A stretch of 64,000 bases of DNA from an uncultured Prevotellaceae bacterium (GTDB taxonomy: Bacteria; Bacteroidota; Bacteroidia; Bacteroidales; Bacteroidaceae). Location of the stretch: positions 124,001-188,000 of the forward strand of contig CASGAM010000006.1 in assembly GCA_949299545.1 (NCBI GenBank), in the 5' to 3' direction. Under the pieces are notes generated by a model. The model did no database searches and was not told the origin of the DNA. It saw only the letters and a program-made list of their open reading frames with translations. A program made the position numbers and the translations under genes. Positions 27,715 through 37,114 of this stretch are shown here, in pieces (positions within the stretch are counted from its first letter, which is position 1; each line of letters starts with the position of its first letter).

Positions 27715-28910
27715 ATTTGGTTTGGAAATTATTGCGCAGGCATGTCAGTGTCGCCCAGTTGGCCGGTTTTTTCTTGGCTAACTTGTTTGGCATGCTGGTT
27801 GTTTTGTTGAGTGTGCAGTTCTATTCTGATGTGATACCGGTGTTTACTCAGGGGGACAGCTTTATAAAGAAAGATTATCTGATTGTTTCAAAACCTGTCA
27901 GTATGATGGGTACGTTGACTGGGCACGGGAATGTGTTCAGTGACACTGATATAGGGGATATCCGCCGTCAGCGTTTTTGTAAGAGCGTAGGTGCGTTTAC
28001 GGCTGCGCAATATGATGTGGCTGCCAGGGTGACAGTCAGGGGGATGGCATCGTTCAGTACGGACATGTTTTTTGAGTCTGTGCCTGACGAATATGTGGAC
28101 GTGAATGTGAATAACTGGAAGTTTGATGAAAAGGAGAACATTATTCCCATTATACTGCCAAGGAGCTACCTCAGCGTTTATAACTTCGGATTTGCCCAAA
28201 GCAGATCGCTGCCAAAATTGTCCGAAGGGGTTATCGGCATGCTGGCTTTTGATGTATGGCTGAGGGGTGGTGGAAAAGAACGGTTAATGAAAGGAAAAGT
28301 CGTCGGGTTTAGTAACCGTCTGAATACGATTTTGGTTCCCAGTGATTTTATGGCATGGAGCAACGCCCAATTCGCGTATGGCAATAATGGGCGGCCGGCT
28401 CGGTTGATTGTGGAAGTTTATAACCCGGCCGATGAAAATATAGCTCTTTATTTTCAGGACAAAGGGTATGAAGTGGAGTCGGATAAGCTGGATGCGGGAA
28501 AAACGACCTTTTTCCTGAGGGTGGTTTCCGGAATAGTGCTGGCTGTAGGATTGCTTATCAGTGCGTTGTCATTTTATATTCTCATGCTCAGCATTTATCT
28601 GTTGGTTCAGAAAAATGCGGATAAATTGCAGAACCTTCTGCTTATAGGATATTCGCCTGCAAGGGTCAGCCTCCCTTATCAGACACTTACCATATTGATG
28701 AATCTGGCGGTTTTACTCATTGCAACCGGTCTGTTGGTTTTTATCCGGCAATATTATATGGATACGATATTGCTCCTTTTTCCGGGGATGGAAGTTACAG
28801 GGATATGGCCCGCATTGGCGGTCGGGCTTGTCTTGTTCGTTATCGTGAGTCTGATTAACATGTGGGCAGTGAAATCGAAAGTGATATCTATCTGGAAGCA
28901 AAATTCGTGA
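27711..28910 (+). CDS. FtsX/MacB-like ABC permease
   Basis: A 399-residue membrane protein: one N-terminal helix (about 20-42), an extracytoplasmic domain of about 230 residues, then three C-terminal helices (about 270-300, 325-345, 365-390). This is the four-helix layout of FtsX/MacB/LolC-type permeases. YILMLSIYLLVQKNADKLQNLLLIGYSP matches the coupling region of that family when split at its turn. It overlaps the ATPase gene by 4 nt. The target is unknown; with the DUF4836-like partner a periplasmic cargo or enzyme could be controlled. Confidence 0.8.
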   Translation: MNLVWKLLRRHVSVAQLAGFFLANLFGMLVVLLSVQFYSDVIPVFTQGDSFIKKDYLIVSKPVSMMGTLTGHGNVFSDTDIGDIRRQRFCKSVGAFTAAQYDVAARVTVRGMASFSTDMFFESVPDEYVDVNVNNWKFDEKENIIPIILPRSYLSVYNFGFAQSRSLPKLSEGVIGMLAFDVWLRGGGKERLMKGKVVGFSNRLNTILVPSDFMAWSNAQFAYGNNGRPARLIVEVYNPADENIALYFQDKGYEVESDKLDAGKTTFFLRVVSGIVLAVGLLISALSFYILMLSIYLLVQKNADKLQNLLLIGYSPARVSLPYQTLTILMNLAVLLIATGLLVFIRQYYMDTILLLFPGMEVTGIWPALAVGLVLFVIVSLINMWAVKSKVISIWKQNS

Positions 28911-28914
28911 TTTA

Positions 28915-30453
28915 ATGGAAAAACTGATTAAACTTTACAGAACATGGGCCGGACGTGAACCGGTAAAGGTCGAACCTATTCCCGGAGCAGGCAGTAACCG
29001 TGCTTATTATCGGTTCTTTTCACCGGAGGGACAGACTGTTATTGGGGTCGTGGGTACATCAGCTGATGAAAACAAGGCGTTTGTATATTTGACGGATCAT
29101 TTTAATTTGCGCCAGCTGCCGGTTCCAAAGATATTGGCCGTTTCGGATAGCTGTATGCGATATTTGCAAACAGATCTGGGACACCGCTCTCTGTTTGATG
29201 CCTTGTCAAAAGGACGGGAAAGCGGAGGGCGTTATAATGCCTACGAAAAGGAGTTGTTGCGTCGGACGATTGTGGAACTTCCGAATCTTCAAATCAGAGG
29301 GGCACGCGGGTTGGACTTTTCACGTTGTTACCCTCAACCGGAAATGGATATGACCAATATCTTTTTTGATTTGAATTATTTCAAATATTGTTTCTTAAAA
29401 CCGGTCGACATTGACTTTCATGAATTGAAACTGGAGGCTGACTTCCGACTGTTGGCAAAAGAATTGATGATGGAGGGGACAGAGGCGTTTCTGTATCGGG
29501 ATTTTCAGGCTCGCAATGTGATGCTCGATGACGAGGACAATCCTTTTTTCATAGATTATCAAGGAGGGCGCAGAGGGCCGGTGGAATATGACGTAGCCAG
29601 TTTCCTATGGCAGGCTTCAGCACATTATTCCGCGGAACTTCGTCTTGAGCTGATTGATGATTATATTGAAGCCATGCGGCAGTATGTTGAGGTGGATGCG
29701 GTACATTTCAGGGAGCGCTTGAAACGGTTCGTGCTTTTCCGCACGATGCAGGTTTTGGGGGCTTATGGCTTTCGCGGTTATTTTGAGCGGAAACAACATT
29801 TTCTTGACAGTATCCATCCTGCCATACAGAATTTGCGTGAATTATTGGCAGAAGAGTCGTGCCCATATCCCTATCTTAGGAATTTGCTGAAACGGCTTAC
29901 GGAAATGCCGCGGTTTCAACCGCAAAAGGAAGAACTTCGGCCAAGGACGGATGGTTTGAAAACAGCCGAAATGTCTGACACGTTCAAAACCCATAAATCA
30001 GACGGACCTGCAACTTTTTCAAAATATGACGGTAAAGGACCTTTGGTTGTCAGGGTTTACAGTTTTTCTTATCACAAAGGAATTCCTGCTGATGAGAGTG
30101 GAAATGGCGGCGGTTATGTGTTTGATTGTCGTAGCACGCATAATCCGGGACGTTACGAACCATACAAGAAATTAACTGGGCTGGATGAGCCGGTCATTCG
30201 TTTTTTGGAAGATGACGGAGAGATTTTGGCGTTTCTTGAACATGTTTATCAGTTGGCCGATGCTCATGTGGAAAGATATATCCAACGTGGGTTTACGGAT
30301 TTGATGTTTTCATTCGGATGTACTGGCGGCCAGCATCGGAGTGTGTATTCCGCCCAGCATTTGGCAGAGCATATACATGACAAGTTCAGAATAGAAGTGC
30401 GTTTGTTCCATCGTGAACAGAATATACGACAGTGTTTCCCTTCGAATAAGTGA
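28915..30453 (+). CDS. APH-family sugar kinase (AmgK-like) fused to RapZ C-terminal domain
   Basis: A 512-residue fusion. Residues 1-330 are an aminoglycoside phosphotransferase/choline-kinase fold: SNRAYYRFF near 23, catalytic-loop YRDFQARNVML near 195 and metal-site FIDYQGGRRGPVEYDVAS near 212. The last two resemble AmgK, the anomeric MurNAc/GlcNAc kinase of Pseudomonas. Residues about 373-505 match the C-terminal domain of RapZ, with SFSYHKGIP, DCRSTHNPGR and FGCTGGQHRSV near 466. In E. coli this domain binds glucosamine-6-phosphate; the P-loop half of RapZ is absent. A nucleotidyltransferase follows directly, as MurU follows AmgK. I infer a cell-wall sugar kinase with possible GlcN6P control; the substrate is unproven. 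Confidence 0.8.
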   Translation: MEKLIKLYRTWAGREPVKVEPIPGAGSNRAYYRFFSPEGQTVIGVVGTSADENKAFVYLTDHFNLRQLPVPKILAVSDSCMRYLQTDLGHRSLFDALSKGRESGGRYNAYEKELLRRTIVELPNLQIRGARGLDFSRCYPQPEMDMTNIFFDLNYFKYCFLKPVDIDFHELKLEADFRLLAKELMMEGTEAFLYRDFQARNVMLDDEDNPFFIDYQGGRRGPVEYDVASFLWQASAHYSAELRLELIDDYIEAMRQYVEVDAVHFRERLKRFVLFRTMQVLGAYGFRGYFERKQHFLDSIHPAIQNLRELLAEESCPYPYLRNLLKRLTEMPRFQPQKEELRPRTDGLKTAEMSDTFKTHKSDGPATFSKYDGKGPLVVRVYSFSYHKGIPADESGNGGGYVFDCRSTHNPGRYEPYKKLTGLDEPVIRFLEDDGEILAFLEHVYQLADAHVERYIQRGFTDLMFSFGCTGGQHRSVYSAQHLAEHIHDKFRIEVRLFHREQNIRQCFPSNK

Positions 30454-30479
30454 TAAGCCAGTTTATGGAGAAAGAAAAT

Positions 30480-31223
30480 ATGAAAGCAATGATTTTTGCG
30501 GCGGGTTTAGGAACCCGTCTGAAACCGTTGACCGACAGAATGCCGAAGGCGTTGGTACCTGTAGCAGGAAAACCTTTGTTGCAGATACAGATGGAGAAAC
30601 TTAAAGCCGCTGGTTTTACTGATGTTGTGATAAATGTACACCATTTCTCAACCCAGATAATCAGATTCATAGAAGAGAATCATGCTTTTGGACTGCGTGT
30701 CAGTTTTAGTGATGAAACCGCCAGTCTGCTTGAAACGGGAGGTGCGGTGAAAAAGGCAGCCCGTTTGCTGGCAACAGATGGTGAGGAGCCGTTCCTTATT
30801 CACAATGTGGACATCTTGAGCAATGTCGATTTGCATCGGTTTTGTTCGCGAGAAGCTATGGGACATGCTGCGTCTTTACTGGTTAGCCGGCGTCCATCCA
30901 AGAGACAGTTGCTGTTTGATGAGGACAACCGTTTGGTGGGATGGCAAAATATAGAAACAGGTGAGGTGCGTACGCCATATTCAGACCTTGACGTATTGCA
31001 TTGCAGTCAATATGCTTTTTCGGGTATCCATTTATTTTCACCGCGGCTTTTCCGATATTTCCCTGACTGGCCGGATAAGTTTTCCATTGTTGATTTTTAT
31101 CTGTCGCTTTGTGCAAAAGAGCCTATTTACGGTATACCATTGCAAGGACTTAAATTGATGGATGTGGGTAAGTTAGATACATTGACCATGGCGGATCAAT
31201 TCTTGTTGAATGAGTGTTGTTAG
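30480..31223 (+). CDS. Sugar-1-phosphate nucleotidyltransferase (MurU/GlmU-N-like)
   Basis: A 247-residue nucleotidyltransferase. The signature AAGLGTRLKPLTDRMPKAL is at the N-terminus, followed by PVAGKPLLQ, and HNVDILSNVD near residue 108 gives the metal Asp. It lacks a left-handed helix acyltransferase domain, like MurU (MurNAc-1-P uridylyltransferase) and stand-alone mannose-1-P guanylyltransferases. I chose ATG 30480, which has GGAG at 30467-30470, over ATG 30465 and a GTG at 30450 that overlaps the kinase stop. With the AmgK-like kinase it could make UDP-MurNAc or another activated sugar. It is the last gene of the operon. Confidence 0.85.
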   Translation: MKAMIFAAGLGTRLKPLTDRMPKALVPVAGKPLLQIQMEKLKAAGFTDVVINVHHFSTQIIRFIEENHAFGLRVSFSDETASLLETGGAVKKAARLLATDGEEPFLIHNVDILSNVDLHRFCSREAMGHAASLLVSRRPSKRQLLFDEDNRLVGWQNIETGEVRTPYSDLDVLHCSQYAFSGIHLFSPRLFRYFPDWPDKFSIVDFYLSLCAKEPIYGIPLQGLKLMDVGKLDTLTMADQFLLNECC

Positions 31224-31247
31224 AATGAAATATTTATTGTACTTTTG
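31216..31247 (+). promoter_or_regulatory. guaA promoter
   Basis: GTTG (31216-31219), 20-nt spacer, TACTTTTG (31240-31247), 28 nt before the guaA ATG; it overlaps the stop of the preceding gene. Confidence 0.65.
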
Positions 31248-31274
31248 TACAGCAAAACAGACAAATAACTTTAT

Positions 31275-32798
31275 ATGCAGCAGAAAATCATTATTTTAGA
31301 CTTCGGTTCGCAAACAACTCAACTCATTGGGCGCCGTGTGCGCGAGTTGGACACTTTTTGTGAGATCCTGCCTTATAACAAGTTTCCTAAAAATGATCCT
31401 TCCGTTATCGGCGTAATTTTAAGCGGTTCTCCATTTAGCGTGTATGACAAGGAGGCTTTTAAAATAAATTTAGATGAAATCCGCGGGAAATATCCGATTC
31501 TTGGGATCTGTTACGGCGCTCAGTTTATGAGTTACACGTTAGGCGGAAAAGTAGAACCGGCCGAAACACGTGAGTATGGACGCGCTAATTTGGCTACATT
31601 TGACAAGGAAAATCCATTGTTTAAAGGATTTGAAGAGAATTCCCAAGTGTGGATGAGTCACGGTGATACGATTACTCTTTTGCCGGATCATTTTAAGGTT
31701 ATCGCATCTACAGACAAGGTAAAAAATGCGGCATATCAGGCTGAAGGTGAAAAATTGTGGGGCGTACAGTTTCATCCCGAGGTGTTCCATTCCGTGCAGG
31801 GTACGCAGTTGCTGAAAAATTTCGTGGTAGATATTTGTGGTGGTAAACAAGATTGGAGTGCGGCTTCATTTGTTGATACTACGGTGGCAGAATTGAAAGC
31901 GCAGCTTGGAAATGACCGCGTGATACTCGGTTTAAGTGGTGGAGTTGATTCTTCAGTGGCTGCCGTGCTGTTAAACCGTGCCATTGGAAAGAATCTGACT
32001 TGTATTTTTGTAGATCATGGCATGCTGCGCAAGAATGAGTTTAAGAATGTTCTGCATGATTATGAATGTTTGGGACTGAATGTAATAGGTGTTGATGCAA
32101 GCGAGAAGTTCTTCAAGGATCTTGCCGGTGTGACAGATCCAGAGCAGAAACGTAAAATCATTGGGCGAGATTTTGTTGAAGTATTTGATGCAGAAGCAAA
32201 AAAAATAACAGATGCCAAGTGGCTGGCCCAAGGTACAATATACCCGGATAGGATTGAAAGTCTGAATATTACCGGTAAGACCATTAAAAGCCACCATAAT
32301 GTAGGAGGGCTGCCGGAAGAGATGCATTTGCAACTGTGTGAACCTTTACAGTGGCTTTTTAAGGACGAAGTGCGTAGGGTAGGACGCCAGTTGGGTATGC
32401 CGGAACATCTTATAACGCGTCATCCTTTTCCGGGACCCGGGTTGGCAGTTCGCATCTTGGGCGATATTACCCCGGAGAAAGTCCGTATTTTGCAAGATGC
32501 AGATGATATATTTATTCAGGGGCTGCGTGATTGGGGATTGTATGACAAGGTTTGGCAAGCGGGTGTTATCTTGTTACCGATAAAAAGTGTAGGTGTGATG
32601 GGAGATGAACGCACTTATGAACGTGCTGTTGCACTTCGTGCAGTTACAAGTACCGATGCAATGACAGCTGACTGGGCGCATCTGCCTTATGACTTTATGG
32701 CAAAGGTTAGCAATGACATAATTAATAAGGTAAAAGGCGTAAATCGTGTTTGCTATGATATTTCTTCAAAACCGCCTTCAACAATCGAATGGGAATAA
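31275..32798 (+). CDS. guaA: GMP synthase (glutamine-hydrolysing)
   Basis: A 507-residue two-domain enzyme that converts XMP to GMP. The glutamine amidotransferase domain (1-190) has the nucleophile in GICYGAQF near residue 79 and FHPEVFHS near 168. The ATP pyrophosphatase domain has the PP-loop LSGGVDSS near 218, and the C-terminal dimer/XMP domain has KPPSTIEWE at the end. It is cytosolic and monocistronic by appearance, with its own promoter. Confidence 0.97.
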   Translation: MQQKIIILDFGSQTTQLIGRRVRELDTFCEILPYNKFPKNDPSVIGVILSGSPFSVYDKEAFKINLDEIRGKYPILGICYGAQFMSYTLGGKVEPAETREYGRANLATFDKENPLFKGFEENSQVWMSHGDTITLLPDHFKVIASTDKVKNAAYQAEGEKLWGVQFHPEVFHSVQGTQLLKNFVVDICGGKQDWSAASFVDTTVAELKAQLGNDRVILGLSGGVDSSVAAVLLNRAIGKNLTCIFVDHGMLRKNEFKNVLHDYECLGLNVIGVDASEKFFKDLAGVTDPEQKRKIIGRDFVEVFDAEAKKITDAKWLAQGTIYPDRIESLNITGKTIKSHHNVGGLPEEMHLQLCEPLQWLFKDEVRRVGRQLGMPEHLITRHPFPGPGLAVRILGDITPEKVRILQDADDIFIQGLRDWGLYDKVWQAGVILLPIKSVGVMGDERTYERAVALRAVTSTDAMTADWAHLPYDFMAKVSNDIINKVKGVNRVCYDISSKPPSTIEWE

Positions 32799-33008
32799 AA
32801 TGCATTGCGGTTGCTTTGCAATAATCTGTATGACTATTTTATTGATAGATGTTTAAGGATGTATGTTCAAGAAGACGGTAGTTATTGACATGTGTGTGTA
32901 TGGCCAAATATATGACCGTTAAAAAAGTCGCTTCATATTTGAAAGTCAGAAAAATTCCTTGGATAGCATTTTTTTTCAATAAATGTAGGAAGTGTCGAAG
33001 AATTTTCA

Positions 33009-33016
33009 TAAATTTG
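33009..33016 (+). promoter_or_regulatory. gapA -7 box
   Basis: TAAATTTG matches TAnnTTTG and predicts a leader of about 105 nt; the -33 region is poor. The 329-nt gap between guaA and gapA (32799-33127) shows no convincing gene. Confidence 0.45.
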
Positions 33017-33028
33017 CAGTGCAAAAAA

Positions 33029-33063
33029 GAGCCTATATTTTGTTCCAGGATGCAAAATGGCTC
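33029..33063 (+). promoter_or_regulatory. Hairpin in the gapA 5' leader
   Basis: GAGCC (33029-33033) pairs with GGCTC (33059-33063), and ATTTTG (33037-33042) with CAAAAT (33053-33058), with a 3-nt bulge: 11 bp in an A/T-rich leader. No T-run follows, so it is not a terminator. It may affect mRNA stability or translation. Confidence 0.35.
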
Positions 33064-33115
33064 GAATGCAAAAATGGATAGAGTTAAATAACACATATTT
33101 AAACCTTTATTTTAA

Positions 33116-34138
<1,023 letters not shown>

Positions 34139-34156
34139 TATATAACCTTAACAGGT

Positions 34157-34190
34157 AAAAAAGGCTGCCTCATTCAAGGTGGCCTTTTTT
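34157..34190 (+). terminator. gapA terminator
   Basis: A-rich stem AAAAAAGGC (34157-34165) pairs with GCCTTTTTT (34182-34190), extended inside by CCT/AGG pairing to a 6-nt loop. Confidence 0.85.
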
Positions 34191-34250
34191 ATTTCAGGCA
34201 GTATTGAGATTTACAGATTCGACAGTAAACATTAAACTATATAGACAGTA

Positions 34251-35168
34251 ATGAAAAATGATATTTTGGCGATAGTTGGTCCGACTGCTTCCGGTAAAAC
34301 TGTCCTGGCTGCTCATGTTGCCAAAGAAATAGGTGCTGAGATTATCAGTGGAGATAGTCGTCAGGTTTATCGTAGGATGGATCTCGGAACTGGAAAAGAT
34401 TTGTGTGATTACGATGTTGATGGATATCATGTTCCGTATCATCTAATTGACATTGTTGAACCAGGGACTAAATATAATGTTTTTCAGTTTCAGCAAGATT
34501 TTTTGTCGGCTTATATGCAGATTTTATCTAGAGGCTGTTTCCCTATATTGTGTGGAGGGACGGGAATGTATGCCGAAGCTGTTTTGCGTGGTTATAATTT
34601 GTTGCCGGTACCAGAAAATCCGGAACTGAGGGCACGACTGTCCAATAAGACATTGGAAGAACTTACAGATATATTGAAAGGGTACAAAACGTTACATAAC
34701 ACGACAGATGTTGACACTGTGAATCGGGCACTCAGGGCTATTGAGATAGAAGAATATACTTGTAAGCATTCGGTAGCGAGGCAGGATTTTCCTAAATTGA
34801 ACGCTTTGATAATCGGTGTTGGCGTTTCTCGGGAGATTCGTCGTGAACGCATTTCCAGACGTTTGAAACAACGGCTTGACGAAGGAATGATAGATGAGGT
34901 GAAGAGATTGCTTGCAGAGGGCATTCCTGCTGAGAACCTGATATATTATGGTCTTGAATACAAGTATCTTACACTTTATGTCACGGGGAAACTTACATTT
35001 GATGAGATGTACAAAGGGCTTGAAATTGCTATTCATCAATTTGCTAAACGGCAGATGACATGGTTTAGAGGAATGGAACGGCGTGGCTTGCACATTCATT
35101 GGTTGGATGGGAATCTTCCGTTAGAAGAAAAGGTTAAACGAGTTGTGGAAATGCTGGCGGAGAAATAA
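34251..35168 (+). CDS. miaA: tRNA dimethylallyltransferase
   Basis: A 305-residue enzyme that transfers a dimethylallyl group to N6 of A37 in tRNAs reading UNN codons. The P-loop GPTASGKT is near residue 10, SGDSRQVYRRMDLGTGK near 35 (DSxQ motif), and GGTGMYAEAVLRG near 103. The C-terminal FAKRQMTWFRG is the usual end motif. The length is normal. The gene starts 60 nt after the gapA terminator, without a clear promoter box. Confidence 0.96.
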   Translation: MKNDILAIVGPTASGKTVLAAHVAKEIGAEIISGDSRQVYRRMDLGTGKDLCDYDVDGYHVPYHLIDIVEPGTKYNVFQFQQDFLSAYMQILSRGCFPILCGGTGMYAEAVLRGYNLLPVPENPELRARLSNKTLEELTDILKGYKTLHNTTDVDTVNRALRAIEIEEYTCKHSVARQDFPKLNALIIGVGVSREIRRERISRRLKQRLDEGMIDEVKRLLAEGIPAENLIYYGLEYKYLTLYVTGKLTFDEMYKGLEIAIHQFAKRQMTWFRGMERRGLHIHWLDGNLPLEEKVKRVVEMLAEK

Positions 35169-35179
35169 TCAGATATAAT

Positions 35180-35211
35180 TTTGTGCGATAAGCATGAAAA
35201 ACTTATTTTTG
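35180..35211 (+). promoter_or_regulatory. Promoter of the lipid kinase gene
   Basis: TTTG (35180-35183), 20-nt spacer, TATTTTTG (35204-35211), 19 nt before the ATG: a full consensus match. Confidence 0.75.
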
Positions 35212-35230
35212 TAACCTAAAATACTTTTAT

Positions 35231-36166
35231 ATGTCAGTAGAAGCTAAGAGGTGGGGAATTATATACTGTCCCAAGGAAGGAGTCAGAAAGATTCACAAAC
35301 AATGGGAGGACATTTGTTCTTATCTTACGGAAAAGAAGGTGGCGTATGATTTCGTACAAAGTGAAGACAGCCATTCTGTTGAGCGTTTAGCTGCCATGCT
35401 GGCTGCCAATGGCTATTCCATGATCGTAGTCGTGGGAGGTGACGCAGCTTTGAACAGGGCTCTGAATGGTATCTTGTCACAAGGTGATGAAGTGAGAAAA
35501 CGCGTTGCTTTAGGGGTAATACCAAATGGATGGGGCAATGATTTCGCTCACTTTTGGGGGATTGACGAAGGGGATTATAAACGTGCTGTCGATTGGTTGA
35601 TTGAAAGGCGTACAAGAAAGGTAGATGTCGGTTACTGTACATTGCGAGATGGAGAAAGCTCGTCAACTCGCTATTTCTTGAATTGCGTTAATGTCGGGCT
35701 TGTTGCAAATATAATGAGTATTAAACATCGGACAAGACGTTTTTGGGGTGTTATGACATTGGCTCATTTGGCTTCAATGTTTCTTCTGCTTTTTCAACGA
35801 ATAGAGCATAAAATGTATTTTCGGATTAATCAGGACGAGATTAATCGTAAGATAATGACTGTGTGTGTAGGAAGCGCGCATGGTTATGGTCAAACTCCGA
35901 GTGGGGTTCCTTATAATGGATGGTTAGACGTTTCTGTGGTGGAGCATCAGAAAGTCATGCAGTTTTTCAATGCCCTATGGATGCTTTTTAATGGTCGGTT
36001 CTTGAATCATAGGTCTGTTAAGTCATATAGGACAAAGAAGGTGGAGTTTTATGATACAGGGAAAGCTATGATTAGTTTGGATGGGGCGGCATGGCGTGAT
36101 GCGTCAGCTCCAATGGCTGTCGGAATTCATTCCGAGTGGATTGATTTTGTTATTCCATCATTCTAA
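35231..36166 (+). CDS. Diacylglycerol kinase-family lipid kinase
   Basis: A 311-residue protein of the DAGK/YegS/sphingosine kinase family. An N-terminal catalytic fold has VVVGGDAALNRALNG near residue 64 and IPNGWGNDFAHFWGI near 95, and a C-terminal beta domain has the metal-binding region SLDGAAWRD near 283. Compared with the usual GGDGTxNE and GTGNDFA, the first motif reads GGDAALNR and the second GWGNDFA. Activity or substrate may therefore differ from canonical diacylglycerol kinases. No signal peptide; it probably acts at the inner face of the membrane. Monocistronic. Confidence 0.85.
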   Translation: MSVEAKRWGIIYCPKEGVRKIHKQWEDICSYLTEKKVAYDFVQSEDSHSVERLAAMLAANGYSMIVVVGGDAALNRALNGILSQGDEVRKRVALGVIPNGWGNDFAHFWGIDEGDYKRAVDWLIERRTRKVDVGYCTLRDGESSSTRYFLNCVNVGLVANIMSIKHRTRRFWGVMTLAHLASMFLLLFQRIEHKMYFRINQDEINRKIMTVCVGSAHGYGQTPSGVPYNGWLDVSVVEHQKVMQFFNALWMLFNGRFLNHRSVKSYRTKKVEFYDTGKAMISLDGAAWRDASAPMAVGIHSEWIDFVIPSF

Positions 36167-36183
36167 GAAAAATAAACTAATAA

Positions 36184-36885
36184 CTAACCTATCCTTGAAA
36201 TTTTTTCTAACTTTTCTTCATCGATGATTTTAATTTTTCGACCATCGATGGCAATAATTTTTTCTGTTGCAAAATTTGAGAGCGTGCGTATGGCGTTAGA
36301 CGTTGTCATGTTAGAAAGGTTGGCCAGATCTTCACGGGAAAGATATATACTTAATGTACATTTGTCCTCTTCTAACCCATAACTTTCCTTTAGGAAAAGT
36401 ATTGATTCTGCAAGTCTGCCGCGAATATGTTTTTGTGTAAGATTTACGGTTCGTTCATCAGAGATACCTAAGTCAATGGATAATTGTTTGATAAAAAACC
36501 ATGCTAGATTATTGTTTTGACTTACCAATTCAGCAATGGTATTCATTGGTATCATTCCAATTGTAGATGTTTCAAATGCAGCAGCAGCAGTAACGAATGT
36601 TTGGTTGGCAAAATAGGCTCTATATGCAAAGTATTCTACAGGTTTTATAACGCGAATTATTTGATTTCTGTTTCCTACACCATTTTTAAAAATCTTAACT
36701 TTCCCGGATAAAAGGCACATCAAATGTATAGGCTGTTCACCTTCACTGTAGATGGGTTCATTTTTTTTAAATGTTCGTATTGTCAGGTGTTTGTTGAGGA
36801 GGTTTCTTTGCTCGTCATTCAGAGGGTTACACAAATCAGAAATTTTGGCTAAAGCCTCTTCTTTGCTGATATCCTTTTTTACCAT
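36184..36885 (-). CDS. Crp/Fnr-family transcriptional regulator
   Basis: A 233-residue regulator with a cyclic-nucleotide-binding-type beta-barrel (about residues 25-135; EPIYSEGEQPIHLMCLLSGKVKIF) and a winged-helix DNA-binding domain (about 160-225; LSREDLANLSNMTTSNAIRTLSNFA). No N-terminal cysteine cluster is present, so it is not an iron-sulfur FNR. It faces away from the glycogen locus and shares 229 nt of upstream DNA with it. Control of that locus is plausible but unproven. Confidence 0.92.
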   Translation of the reverse strand: MVKKDISKEEALAKISDLCNPLNDEQRNLLNKHLTIRTFKKNEPIYSEGEQPIHLMCLLSGKVKIFKNGVGNRNQIIRVIKPVEYFAYRAYFANQTFVTAAAAFETSTIGMIPMNTIAELVSQNNNLAWFFIKQLSIDLGISDERTVNLTQKHIRGRLAESILFLKESYGLEEDKCTLSIYLSREDLANLSNMTTSNAIRTLSNFATEKIIAIDGRKIKIIDEEKLEKISRIG

Positions 36886-36923
36886 AACTAAAAATACTAC
36901 TGGAAAAACTATGTTTTACGACA

Positions 36924-36931
36924 CAAAATTA
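36924..36931 (-). promoter_or_regulatory. -7 box of the Crp/Fnr gene
   Basis: TAATTTTG on the minus strand, 39 nt before the ATG; no clear -33 box. Confidence 0.4.
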
Positions 36932-37046
36932 GCATTTTTGTGATGATTATGAAAATTTGTTCTGAAAAAAAGATATTTTTCAGCAGTTTTTTATGTTCTA
37001 ATTAAAATATTTTATGAATTAATTTTTAGAATCTCTCTCTTTTTAC

Positions 37047-37054
37047 TATTTTTG
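37047..37054 (+). promoter_or_regulatory. -7 box of the glycogen operon
   Basis: TATTTTTG matches TAnnTTTG, giving a leader of about 55 nt before the debranching enzyme gene; the -33 region is weak, as would fit an activator-dependent promoter. Confidence 0.45.
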
Positions 37055-37114
37055 AAAGGAATAACACGATAAAATTCAATTAAGAAATTAAGAACCTTAT
37101 AATATTCTAAGACT

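Noticed and set aside
32885-33091. Small plus-strand frame (68 codons) between guaA and gapA
   Set aside because: Cys/Lys/Asn-rich translation without family resemblance; it overlaps the gapA promoter and leader hairpin.
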